Shown: in pieces, positions 50,101 to 53,771 of the stretch
Numbering within the stretch: the first letter of the stretch is position 1
Layout: the number at the start of each line of letters is the position of its first letter
Assembly (NCBI RefSeq): GCF_963678635.1
Contig: NC_087066.1
Span: 61,350,875 to 61,414,874 of the forward strand
DNA from: Symsagittifera roscoffensis
Lineage: Eukaryota > Xenacoelomorpha > Acoela > Convolutidae
Reading direction: 5' to 3'
DNA length: 64,000 nucleotides
Position numbers and translations under genes: made by a program
Notes under the pieces: generated by a model
Databases searched by the model: none
What the model was told of the DNA's origin: nothing
Seen by the model: only the letters and a program-made list of their open reading frames with translations

Positions 50101-53100
50101 TCCTTAATTCATTGCAGCATTAGAAGTTGGAGTGGAAAGCAAAAGGTTTAGAAAATGGGCTGAGATATGGGTTCTGAAACGGATGTGAACTTATTGATTA
50201 CGTCTCAAATGGAAGAACTCCCAAATGGCATAAGAATGCGAAACTTCCCAATTTCATACAGCAGTTGCATTGAAAAAACATTATTTGGAGAGAACGTTTT
50301 TGTAAGCAAGTTGTAAAAAGTAGTAGAGTTGTCGACCGCAGATGATCGATGAGCGATAAGCGAATCATTTGAAGAGCGAAATTTTATCGTGAAAAAGTTT
50401 CAATATTTCTTATTAAAAGTTTGCTGTTGCTAATAAGTTTCGTGTGATTAGTCCGTTCTGCATATAAATATTGCACAACAATTTTGGAAATAATTATTTG
50501 CAAACTTGTTCACATGTTTTTGTTCACGGTAAAAAGGGAAAATATGAATTAATGGAAAACGTGAAAACATGAATTTTTTATGCCTTTACAAAATTTCAAT
50601 TTTATGACATTTCGGAAGTATGCCTTTGTTACTTTTGTTCTTTGAAAGGTACTTCCCCTTTGACTCCCATGTGTGCAAAATAAGTGTGGGCTCCTGGTCC
50701 TACCCGCCCACAGAGGTCGATGTGCGTCCTGGATTTTACGCCAACGGCATCTTGTGAGTTATTTACAGGAAGTTAACACCAATTTTATGTACTAACTAAT
50801 TTATGACTCGGAAAACTACTAACTTAGCAATAAAAATCTATTTAACTTAACGTCCCCAGTCAAAGTTGGGTTCGGAAACCTGCTAATTTAGCAAAAATAA
50901 GAGCCAAATTACCATAAGTAACTCGATACCTTCAGATTTTCAAAAACAAAGCTATGATATTTGGCATTCAATATGATAATCTTAATTTCGAACAAAAACA
51001 AACGGCGTATGACTTCTCCTGAGCTGCAGTCAAAATCTTTAACATAAAAAACCTTGATCAAAATCCTTTTGCAAGAAAAAGCTTCTTATTGGATTTTGGA
51101 ATTTTAATTGATCCGATTTTGGAACGAAAAATTAGAATAAAAAGCATATTCGACAATCATTGTAAAAAAAGCCAATGGGAAAACAAATTTTGTTTTTATT
51201 AGAAAAACGAAAAAAATTGCGAAAAAAATTTTTCCTTTTCCGAATTTTAGCTTAAATTTCAAACCCATACTGAGAAAATTTCAAACCCATATAAAAAAAT
51301 TCCGTCAAAAATTCCTGATTGTATTCCCCAATAGAATGTATAAAAAAAACTTGACATATTTTGCGTCTAATAACGTACTGAAATTGATTTGGAAAGATTT
51401 AACTGCCGCTGTCGCTTTGATATATCTCGCATTAATGATCCCAATTTGAATTATTAGGATCCCAAATTGAATCCCCAAATTAAATTCCAAATTGGGATGC
51501 AAAATTAGAACTTAAACTGAATTTTCGGGATCTAAAAATAATTTAATGGGATCCCCAAATAAATATCAATTATGAATAGTATCAAAATTTTGTTCCGACT
51601 TTTGTAGCGAATGTAACGGAATATTTGTGCTCGGGGTGGTTTTTTGTGTTTGCTTAGACAAATTTCGACTTTTTAACTAGCCATTTTTGATAAAGTATTA
51701 TTGCTTTGAGCTTAAATTTGAAAAAATATTTCATCCGTGTTTTTTCAATTGTGGCGGTTTAAAGGTTGCCATTTTGGCCAATTTGGGACAATTAACGCGC
51801 GATATATTGCGCGCTATTAACGAGTAATAAGCGGAGATTTAATCGCTCTTAAAAATCGTTCCAAATAGTTTGAAGGGAGTTTATGTGCCATAAATGATTT
51901 GTTACTAAGACGAAATTTATCACTTTGTACTTTTGTATGGCATGTAGGGAGATGTTTTTCGCAAAAAATCTAAAATTAAAAAAAAGTAGTTTTATTTCAT
52001 CACATTTAGATTTTTCATGTTATTACTCCATAGGCCTTAAAAGGCAGTCAAAAACTCAAAGCTTTGCCCTGATATGAGCAGTCTTGTTATAAATAAAGCC
52101 AAAATGAAACCTTTGTATAACCTTACATCAAGTTAGACGCATAAAAAAGTTCTTTTTCTTATGAACTTTGGAAACTAATACCTTTCTGTTAGTATGAACA
52201 TCAAAAAACGTCAGAGTTTTTGTGGCGAATAAAAAAAACTGACCGAAGCACAATTATATCATGTTAAAAGTTGAAGCAATCAAAATATTTGAAACTTATT
52301 TAGAAAAATGTTTTTCACAATTTTCAGGAATTTCTTCATTCAAAAAAGAAATTTTATTGACCTTAAGGAGAGTCACAACAATCAGGGCTTTGCCTTAAAT
52401 CACGCTGTTTTTATCATGAGAATTTTATTCTCACAGAAGCAGGGATTTTTGTGGAGTTATGACTACTATGCTCAAACTATGCTCAAAACTTTTATCTTAA
52501 ATACTGGCTCGTTAAGGCAAAAATCGGCAAGCAGAAAACTCACTCGAATAATATACTCCTATTCAAAAAGAGCAAAGCTGTTTATATCAGGAAACCTTCT
52601 GACCATTACGACTCTCTTTTCTATCATGGATGAGTGACTGTTATCTAAAAAATAACGAAATTTAAAATAAAATTAGGAAAAAAAGAATTTTGTATCATAG
52701 AATTTTGTGAAATGATTATTTTTTGTTTTTTTTTAGCAACTACATGAATAATATGGAGTGGGATCTGCAGAAGTACACAGTGAGATATAACATGGCACAA
52801 GAGCCGATGGGCAATTACACCGAACTAATATTCAGTCTTCAACTGAACCGACGGCCCTCGTTCATGCTACTCAACACTGTACTACCCACCTCATTTACCA
52901 GGTGAGTGTAAATTTACAGATGGTATTGACTCACAATTTTTTGTCTCATCACGATTGCTTTAACATGAGTTATCATCAANNNNNNNNNNNNNNNNNNNNN
53001 NNNNNNNNNNNNNNNNNNNNNNNNNNNNNNNNNNNNNNNNNNNNNNNNNNNNNNNNNNNNNNNNNNNNNNNNNNNNNNNNNNNNNNNNNNNNNNNNNNNN

Positions 53101-53771
53101 NNNNNNNNNNNNNNNNNNNNNNNNNNNNNNNNNNNNNNNNNNNNNNNNNNNNNNNNNNNNNNNNNNNNNNNNNNNNNNNGGTGGGCCTCGAACATCCGAC
53201 CTTTCGATTGAGAGGCGGAGACGTAACCACTTCACCACCGCTCCACTATATATTAGTTTAACATGTGGTTTTAGTCAAGTGGAAACCCCTCTCTTCCAAT
53301 AACTTTAACATTTCAATGACGAGCCCCCCCCCCCACTCTCCAATGTAAATTTGGGAACAGCTTGCTCCAAATTGTGTAAAAAATGAAAGTGACAATGACC
53401 AGAGTTCTAATGATAAAAAATATTATGATTTTCAATTCAATTTCGCCCGATTTTACCTATTGTTTGTTTTCTAATATTTTTCAGATGGTTTCCGAAACAG
53501 CATTATTGATGATTCAATTCGGACAGTCAGCAAGGAGCAGTTTGGACAGGCGGAACTTCGAAAAGCCGACAGTAGTAGCAACAACAGTCTTGAGGCTGCT
53601 CTCACTCGATTGGCTGACTCAATTAACCAATCAAACTCGCCTGTCGTTCTCACAGATTGGATGCGATTGGCTCAGATTGTTGACAAGGCAATGGCAATAG
53701 CCTACATTTTGATCTATTTGATAACGCTGGTTTATCTCGCTATTGCCTTGTCATATAGGCACGTAGAATGA
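17131..53771 (+). CDS. Cys-loop ligand-gated ion channel subunit, nicotinic acetylcholine receptor-like (split gene, 7 visible exons)
   Basis: Exons 17131-17194, 34199-34323, 39397-39539, 40482-40604, 50649-50753, 52737-52901 and 53485-53771 join with matching phases at every junction that can be checked. The product starts with a hydrophobic signal peptide. It then shows the pentameric-receptor extracellular fold: LSLNQIMDL, loop D Trp (KSWTDEFLRWNP), loop A WLPDI, a Cys-loop of C-13 residues-C containing FPFD, loop B GSWSYPP, and an RRPSF..NTVLP TM1 start. The last exon gives an acidic/polar M3-M4 tail and TM4. Loop C lacks the adjacent Cys pair typical of alpha subunits, so it is probably a non-alpha or divergent subunit. 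The product is a membrane cation or anion channel subunit; its ligand is not determinable. About 335 residues are visible against a usual 450-550. The rest of TM1, TM2 and TM3 are missing at the N gap. Introns range from 1.1 kb to 17 kb. Confidence 0.88.
17555..17700. other. G- and T-homopolymer rich stretch
   Basis: A 10-base G run at about 17571 and a T run of more than 12 bases at about 17632 lie within intron 1. No gene is present; the short open frame here (MSGKGGGGGANK...) is an accident of the G run. Confidence 0.6.
17826..18338 (+). repeat. Helitron/HINE-like interspersed repeat, copy A
   Basis: About 510 bases. It begins TGTTCTGACTTTCG (variant of GTTCCGACTTTTG) and ends with an imperfect hairpin (CTCAGGTCTTTGCCTTGA) followed by TACGAGTAGTG. 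The centre has the partial palindrome ACGATATATTTCGCGC. Inverted subterminal GTTCCGACT/AGTCGGAAC plus a 3' hairpin suggest a non-autonomous Helentron-like element. The class is an inference. Confidence 0.7.
18629..19005 (+). mobile_element. hAT-type MITE, copy 2 (377 bp)
   Basis: It begins CAGAGGAGGATCTAAG and ends CCTAAATCCGCACCTG. The internal sequence is shared with copies 1 and 3. The 8-bp flanks CCATCAAA and GTATCAAA agree at six positions, indicating an older insertion. Confidence 0.85.
19769..20113 (+). mobile_element. hAT-type MITE, copy 3 (345 bp, best preserved)
   Basis: The terminal inverted repeats are CAGGGGCGGATCTAGG and CCTAAATCCGCCCCTG. It is flanked by a perfect 8-bp target duplication CTTAGAAA (19761-19768, 20114-20121). 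It sits inside the LINE fragment, so it inserted later. It is GC-rich compared with its host and has no ORF. Confidence 0.95.
20081..20303. repeat. Tandem duplication of about 117 bp across the MITE/LINE junction
   Basis: The block starting GCGTCCGCCCC, containing the MITE right end, the CTTAGAAA duplication and LINE sequence to ATTTGGGA, is present twice head to tail (about 20081-20197 and 20198-20303). The copies differ by one base (AAAGATT/AAAAATT) and C-run length. Confidence 0.9.
20641..21560. other. Intron 1 spacer
   Basis: AT-rich with no supported gene. The short frame 21057-21338 has no recognisable motif. A fragment near 21440-21520 (TTCGACTTTTTAACA) resembles part of the Helitron-like repeat. 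Confidence 0.5.
21569..22405. promoter_or_regulatory. Cluster of eleven TAATNNATTA sites
   Basis: Exact TAATNNATTA occurs at 21569, 21611, 21653, 22145, 22212, 22222, 22260, 22270, 22326, 22337 and 22396. Five of these are TAATCGATTA, three read TAATTGATTA or its complement TAATCAATTA in the first group, and three more in the second. TAAT-2-ATTA is the dimer site of paired-class homeodomain proteins, so an intronic enhancer is conceivable. An AT-rich palindromic simple repeat is the alternative. Confidence 0.4.
22440..22605 (+). repeat. Helitron/HINE-like repeat, copy B (fragment)
   Basis: It shares the order CTCAAATT..., GGGATAATTAACG, TTGACGCATGAGTGGA..TTTAATC, CAGAAATCGT with the central part of the family. 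Both ends are missing. Confidence 0.55.
22860..23270 (+). repeat. Helitron/HINE-like repeat, copy C
   Basis: A diverged copy retaining GCGCGCTTT.., GGCGGATTATCC, AATCGTTCCAAATTG and the 3' end (ACAGTCGGAAAATTCAGG, hairpin, ATACGAGCAGTCTTGTT). Confidence 0.65.
23700..23960 (+). repeat. Helitron/HINE-like repeat, copy D (fragment)
   Basis: It contains TTTCGACTTTTTACACAG, ATTGCCGTTTTGGTAATTTT, AAATTAACGCATG and AATTGTTCCAAATTGATTGG in family order. The 3' hairpin is missing. Confidence 0.55.
24327..24585 (-). CDS. Unrecognised minus-strand exon-like ORF
   Basis: On the minus strand an AATTTCAG acceptor-like sequence (near 24586) is followed by an open frame. It begins FRFHLGNMDIAACFLASCVV and then reads FDVIEAADFQFRYMAGYGRQ. 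The codon mix looks more protein-like than the surroundings. The frame runs to a stop near 24327 without an obvious donor. No family is recognised; it could be a transposon or gene fragment. Confidence 0.2.
24896..25012. repeat. Minisatellite, about 16-bp unit (CAATCTACCCTATAC)
   Basis: Seven head-to-tail units of AATCTACCCTATAC with small variations and a length near 16 bases. Confidence 0.9.
25256..25320 (+). other. Degenerate tRNA-like sequence
   Basis: TAGCGTAGCGGATAATGC resembles a tRNA D-arm/A box, and AAGATCAAATCACC is a weak B box at tRNA spacing. Stems are imperfect, so this is at best a tRNA pseudogene or SINE head. Confidence 0.3.
25584..26160 (-). pseudogene. Mutator-like (MULE) transposase C-terminal fragment
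   Basis: The minus-strand frame from about 26150 to the stop at 25584 reads LRLIPALSFVPVEMVNAAFD, then LDEVASYFQRTYIKG, LFPVNLWNHSEEAAAGLIRT, TNAVEGWHLGVANLF, RKKYRELNEKV. RT.NAVEGWH, followed by the F..HP....FL helix and the RKKYR.LNE tail, is characteristic of the C-terminal part of MULE/FLYWCH-associated transposases. The catalytic DDE part is absent upstream. The open 180-residue frame suggests fairly recent decay. It is antisense within receptor intron 1. Confidence 0.7.
26811..26885 (+). other. tRNA-like sequence (pseudogene or SINE head)
   Basis: TTAGCATAGTGGTAAGGCG matches an A box/D-arm and GTAATCGATCCCATG a B box/T-arm at tRNA spacing. The acceptor stem does not pair well. It lies about 90 bases before the satellite array. 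Confidence 0.4.
26978..31375 (+). repeat. Satellite array, 21 head-to-tail units of 208-211 bp
   Basis: The phrase AGTAATGTTAAGG (or one-base variants) begins at 27060, 27271, 27481, 27690, 27899, 28109, 28318, 28528, 28737, 28947, 29156, 29367, 29576, 29786, 29995, 30204, 30414, 30624, 30832, 31041 and 31252. Length variation comes mostly from the A run after GACGC. Units are nearly identical, indicating recent homogenisation. Variants recur in order: the set starting at 27481 (CTATGGCG; ACAAGGACG; AGGGC) repeats at 28109, 628 bases later. The array starts with a partial unit and ends at GTTCCACTTTTC. It lies in receptor intron 1. Confidence 0.97.
31500..31830. repeat. Degenerate minisatellite, unit about 30 bp (CTCGGTCGAAC..TCGAAA)
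   Basis: About ten diverged repeats of CCTCGGTCGAACTNAGTCGAAA with T-run spacers. The same TCGAAAC motif occurs in the MITE at 33549-33704, and a related terminus (CCTCGACCCGGG) ends at 31917. Confidence 0.8.
32095..33025. mobile_element. MITE with CCCGGGTTGACC terminal repeats (931 bp, possibly nested)
   Basis: The left end is CCCGGGTTGACC and the right end GGTCAACCCGGG, a perfect 12-bp inverted repeat. Internal phrases such as ATGCTTATCATACAATTCC and GGAAATTGTATGA recur, several as palindromes around CATATATG. A second, smaller copy lies at 40289-40492. No ORF is supported. The superfamily is unknown. Confidence 0.75.
33215..33375. repeat. Minisatellite, about 38-bp unit (TCTTGCAAGACAAACATTTTT)
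   Basis: Four diverged units of GCAGGAATCTTACAAGA plus AAACATTTTT, built on the TCTTGCAAGA palindrome also seen at 14368-14545. Confidence 0.75.
33549..33704. mobile_element. MITE with CCCGGGTCGAGGTGCTCAC terminal repeats (156 bp)
   Basis: The left terminus reads CCATGGTCGAGGTGCTCAC and continues TTTATGTTTCGAC. The right terminus in reverse complement reads CCCGGGTCGAGGTGCTCAC and continues TACATGTTTCGGC. This gives an inverted repeat of about 30 bases. A truncated copy begins at 40620 just after receptor exon 4. Confidence 0.8.
33989..34091 (-). mobile_element. hAT-type MITE, copy 4 (terminal fragment, inverted)
   Basis: It ends CCTAGATCCGCCCCTG at 34091, the reverse complement of the family start, preceded by a C run and the reverse of the family's first 90 bases. 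The rest of the element is missing. Confidence 0.75.
34199..34323 (+). CDS. Receptor exon 2 (N-terminal helix and first beta strands)
   Basis: The acceptor is TTTAG at 34198 and the donor GTTAGT at 34324. The exon holds two split-codon bases plus 41 codons and ends in phase 0. It encodes the N-terminal helix and beta-1 region, with motifs resembling the family consensus: FEDYINTERPVKNKSQVV followed by VNVRLSLNQIMDL. This is where nAChR subunits read RPV.N.S..V.V...LSQI.DV. The Asn in NKS is a possible glycosylation site. Confidence 0.88.
34324..35110. other. Start of intron 2, with a GATTAT microsatellite
   Basis: No gene. From about 34980 to 35110 a (GATTAT)-like imperfect repeat runs up to the inserted MITE and continues after it at 35377. 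Confidence 0.6.
35123..35376 (-). mobile_element. hAT-type MITE, copy 5 (254 bp, inverted)
   Basis: It starts CAGTGGCGGATTGAGG and ends CCTAGATCCGCCCCTG. The flanks AATATGAT and GATATGAT agree at seven of eight positions, a degraded hAT target duplication. Internal GGGTCGGCAGGG..GAAGCCC is shared with the other copies in reverse. Confidence 0.85.
35385..37500. other. Intron 2 spacer
   Basis: AT-rich; no gene is supported. Notable only for AGATCTGAAA/TTTCAGATCT repeats at about 35780-35920 and TCTTGTAAGA-type motifs at 36410-36490. Confidence 0.5.
37513..38033 (-). repeat. Helitron/HINE-like repeat, copy E (inverted)
   Basis: In reverse complement it runs from GTTCCGACTTTCGATACG through the TTAACGTGCGATATGTTTCGCGC centre to the hairpin CAAGGCTTCGCCCTG and ATACGAGCAGT. 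Copy F lies 420 bases away in the opposite orientation. Confidence 0.85.
38457..38980 (+). repeat. Helitron/HINE-like repeat, copy F (complete-looking)
   Basis: It starts GTTGTTCCGACTTTTGATAC and contains TTAACGCGCGATATATTTCG followed by CGC. It ends GCAGTCGGAACATTCAGGGC, TTCGCCCTG, ATACGAGCAGTC. It gives the clearest view of the 3' hairpin CAGGGC-TTC-GCCCTG. Confidence 0.9.
38951..39166 (-). other. Unassigned minus-strand ORF
   Basis: An ATG at 39166 opens MKPHLIIEGSENMV, then CERLLDDILNTLRALISLMP, and runs to a stop at 38951 inside repeat copy F. It looks coding-like, but no family, splice signal or partner was found. It may be the flank of a larger transposon. Confidence 0.2.
39397..39539 (+). 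CDS. Receptor exon 3 (loop D and loop A)
   Basis: The acceptor is TGTAAG ending at 39396 and the donor GTAGTA at 39540. There are 47 codons plus two bases (phase 2). It begins NEKILVNVFMK, the position of the family's DEKNQ..TN.WL strand. Next comes the loop D Trp (SWTDEFLRWNP), then WLPDINVF, whose W-x-P-D-I is the family loop A signature. NVT is a possible N-glycosylation site. In most nAChR genes this stretch is divided between two exons; here it is one. Confidence 0.9.
40289..40492. mobile_element. MITE with CCCAGGGTGATCC terminal repeats, abutting exon 4 (204 bp)
   Basis: The left terminus CCCAGGGTGATCC and the right terminus GGATCAACTGGG are near-complementary. Both match the 32095-33025 family (left: CCATACACCAAAAATGCTAG; right: ATATGGAAACTGTATGGG). 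The right end supplies the AG (40480-40481) used as acceptor for receptor exon 4 and overlaps its first 11 bases. Confidence 0.75.
40482..40604 (+). CDS. Receptor exon 4 (loop E and first Cys of the Cys-loop)
   Basis: This exon has one split base plus 40 codons plus two bases, bounded by AG at 40480-40481 and GTGAGT at 40605. It encodes SLEQVLTNPKLRSDGRVTM, then QQPLYLKSACSVNVK, matching the family's SDG.V.W.PP.I.KS.C.I.V. The acceptor and the first 11 bases lie inside the right terminal repeat of a short transposon (40289-40492). The first three complete codons (Ile-Asn-Trp) therefore appear transposon-derived. No other AG nearby gives an open phase-compatible exon. Confidence 0.85.
40620..40660. 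mobile_element. MITE terminus fragment after exon 4
   Basis: CCCGGGCCGAGATGCTCACT then TTATGTTTCGAC matches the 33549 MITE terminus. It starts 15 bases after the exon 4 donor. Confidence 0.65.
41035..41102 (+). repeat. Left LTR remnant of retroelement 2
   Basis: AGTATGTTTTAACCTTGACC and GTACCAGTTAACGTTTA, then CACACTTTTATTAT, match the right LTR. The middle 120 or so bases of the LTR are missing. Confidence 0.75.
41101..42575 (+). pseudogene. Gag of retroelement 2 with CCHC zinc knuckles
   Basis: An ATG at 41101 opens MAQSSTDSNLRGIPAFWPNH, then PPTQWNNWIDQFHLAI, a gypsy gag start, stopped by TAA at 41224. After broken frames the reading resumes before 41749 (EWIRDVFIFNMKNCDLQRRL, LSETPNPVDAINQAF). 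It contains CMKCGNAFTKGHLNVC and CNICKYKRHFEKLC; the second is a standard C-x2-C-x4-H-x4-C knuckle. The frame then enters a protease-like region (KKLVNIGLGDNAIVNL) without a clear DTG/DSG, so protease identity there is weak. Confidence 0.75.
42522..43274 (+). pseudogene. Reverse transcriptase of retroelement 2 (N-terminal half)
   Basis: The open frame contains the gypsy RT start (GRRVPLHLLDSVKVELNRME, EGHIVKL..CD.DCFFNPIV, TRKKDGSIKLALDSKLLN) and the first catalytic Asp in FSNLDLQYAYSQLQL. TGTYRLLTGFYGLGDMPNEF then follows. It ends right after the segment that precedes the YxDD box, so the box itself is deleted. Confidence 0.88.
43282..43674 (+). pseudogene. RNase H C-terminal end and linker of retroelement 2
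   Basis: SRLTRWVNRRLPFNFKIKHK, then PRKDMGFTDLLSRLPS, is the segment at the end of gypsy RNase H. It starts about 10 bases after the truncated RT frame, which fixes the internal deletion junction near 43250-43285. The remainder is a polar linker. Confidence 0.75.
43844..45270 (+). pseudogene. Integrase of retroelement 2
   Basis: Successive frames give a helical N-terminal part (43844-44210) and the zinc region (LLHETYP, QFGMKSLAENIWWPHLHRKI, KICIQSIKAGKNLK; the second Cys of the pair is lost). EEVDLDFAGPLDKN then has the first Asp, followed by a TGA. CIDRFSKFSSAK and RVDHGSSFFSNDF supply the second Asp. The expected catalytic Glu is replaced: codon CAA at 44694-44696 gives VVQRLICTVK. The C-terminal block (44773-45270) is the basic tail. 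It cannot be active. Confidence 0.85.
45271..46113 (+). pseudogene. C-terminal ORF region of retroelement 2
   Basis: Frames 45492-45731 and 45880-46113 give acidic, Ser/Thr-rich sequence (ISGKDHRDSYNRNSERQRTS, LSSPLEEVRPDIQDDDGSDI) between integrase and the right LTR. No domain is recognised. It may be the polyprotein tail. Confidence 0.5.
46424..46616 (+). repeat. Right LTR of retroelement 2
   Basis: It begins AGTATGTTTTAACCTTGACC and ends CACACTTTTATTAT, like the left copy. The internal part has the inverted repeat CGAAGTCCAGTGGACTTCG, which may form a hairpin in the LTR transcript. Confidence 0.75.
46617..47890. other. Intron 4 spacer
   Basis: No gene is supported. The short minus frames 47204-47010 and 47881-47579 lack recognisable content. 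Confidence 0.5.
47893..48205. repeat. Tandem repeat, about 65-bp unit
   Basis: The phrase TTCTTAATCTGGGCTATTTC marks units ending at about 47944, 48010, 48075 and 48139 (spacing 66, 65, 64). Each has TAATCAGAAAAAG and TAATCTAATTTCTGTTCAG. About 4.5 copies, diverging outward. Confidence 0.9.
48515..48612 (-). CDS. Candidate minus-strand exon with a hydrophobic segment
   Basis: On the minus strand CCCCAGTTTTTAG precedes 48612 and a strong GTAAGT donor follows 48515. The 98-base exon is open in the frame QNEPLPITVTSGVFIW, then MLIAYLSISAGEPSSTG. It has a membrane-like stretch of about 20 residues. Another frame after the donor reads EMDYEQVLQDDDQD and ends in a stop, an acidic tail that could be coding if the donor is not used. 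The gene family is not identified. Confidence 0.3.
48895..49222 (+). pseudogene. Isolated exon resembling the C-terminus of a histidine acid phosphatase
   Basis: The + frame reads INTVTEIAQNVPGCGTLCSL, then EQFIEVLAPMTVQDYKAEC. A PGC...C-L..F...........EC pattern with this spacing is the C-terminal disulfide region of animal lysosomal/prostatic acid phosphatases. It continues into a Ser/Asn/Lys-rich tail and a stop at 49220. The catalytic domain is not nearby. A second frame over the same bases (VLIEQFPDLKFGSIASFSQR) also looks coding. It lies in receptor intron 4 on the same strand, so it is a pseudogene, nested exon or retrocopy fragment. Confidence 0.45.
49223..50648. other. End of intron 4
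   Basis: No gene is supported. The minus frame 50026-49772 has no recognisable motif. Confidence 0.5.
50649..50753 (+). CDS. Receptor exon 5 (Cys-loop and loop B)
   Basis: The acceptor GAAAG ends at 50648 and the donor is GTGAGT at 50754. One base completes the Lys codon from exon 4, then YFPFDSHVCKISVGSWSYPP follows. The second Cys sits 13 residues after the exon 4 Cys, the defining Cys-loop spacing. The FPFD motif is intact, and GSW carries the loop B Trp. The remainder (EVDVRPGFYANGI) is the loop F region. Confidence 0.93.
51588..52088 (+). repeat. Helitron/HINE-like repeat, copy G
   Basis: It starts TTGTTCCGACTTTTGTAGCG, has GGACAATTAACGCGCGATAT in the middle and ends GGCAGTCAAAAACTC, hairpin, ATATGAGCAGTCTTGTT. 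It is in receptor intron 5. Confidence 0.85.
52737..52901 (+). CDS. Receptor exon 6 (loop C to start of TM1)
   Basis: A polypyrimidine tract and TTTTAG precede 52737, and the donor GTGAGT starts at 52902. One base completes Phe, then 54 codons follow. EWDLQKYTVRYNM corresponds to the family's GEWDL...R. The loop C stretch (MAQEPMGNYTELIF) has no vicinal cysteines and is shorter than in alpha subunits. LQLNRRPSFMLLNTVLPTSF is the family's pre-TM1/TM1 segment with its conserved Pro. The exon ends in phase 2. Confidence 0.93.
52980..53179. other. Assembly gap of 200 N
   Basis: A run of exactly 200 N separates receptor exon 6 from the TM4 exon. A round number suggests a placeholder, so the real length is unknown. 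The missing coding sequence (rest of TM1, TM2, TM3 and part of the cytoplasmic loop) is expected here. Confidence 0.98.
53180..53250 (-). other. tRNA-like sequence at the gap edge
   Basis: On the minus strand GGAGCGGTGGTGAAGTGGTT is an A box/D-arm, and GGATGTTCGAGGCCC is a B box/T-arm at tRNA spacing. The anticodon arm CCTCT..AAAGG and the T stem pair imperfectly. A tRNA pseudogene or tRNA-derived SINE head is likely; the continuing body would be in the gap. Confidence 0.5.
53485..53771 (+). CDS. Receptor last exon (M3-M4 loop end, TM4, stop)
   Basis: The acceptor TTTTTCAG ends at 53484. Two split bases then 94 codons run to TGA at 53769-53771. The reading frame is GFRNSIIDDSIRTVSKEQFG, then a Ser/Asn/Leu-rich linker, then DWMRLAQIVDKAMAIAYILI followed by a hydrophobic helix ending YRHVE. 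An amphipathic pre-M4 helix with W..LA.IVD leading into TM4 is typical of the family. A longer ORF in another frame over the same bases (53383-53700) is a shadow. The start phase (1) does not follow from exon 6 (phase 2), which confirms that at least one exon is missing between them. Confidence 0.87.

Noticed and set aside
52902-53261. ORFs running through the N stretch
   Set aside because: They are translations of unknown bases.
53383-53700. 105-codon + ORF over the last receptor exon
   Set aside because: It is in a different frame from the TM4-encoding frame, which starts after a good acceptor and ends in a proper TM helix.
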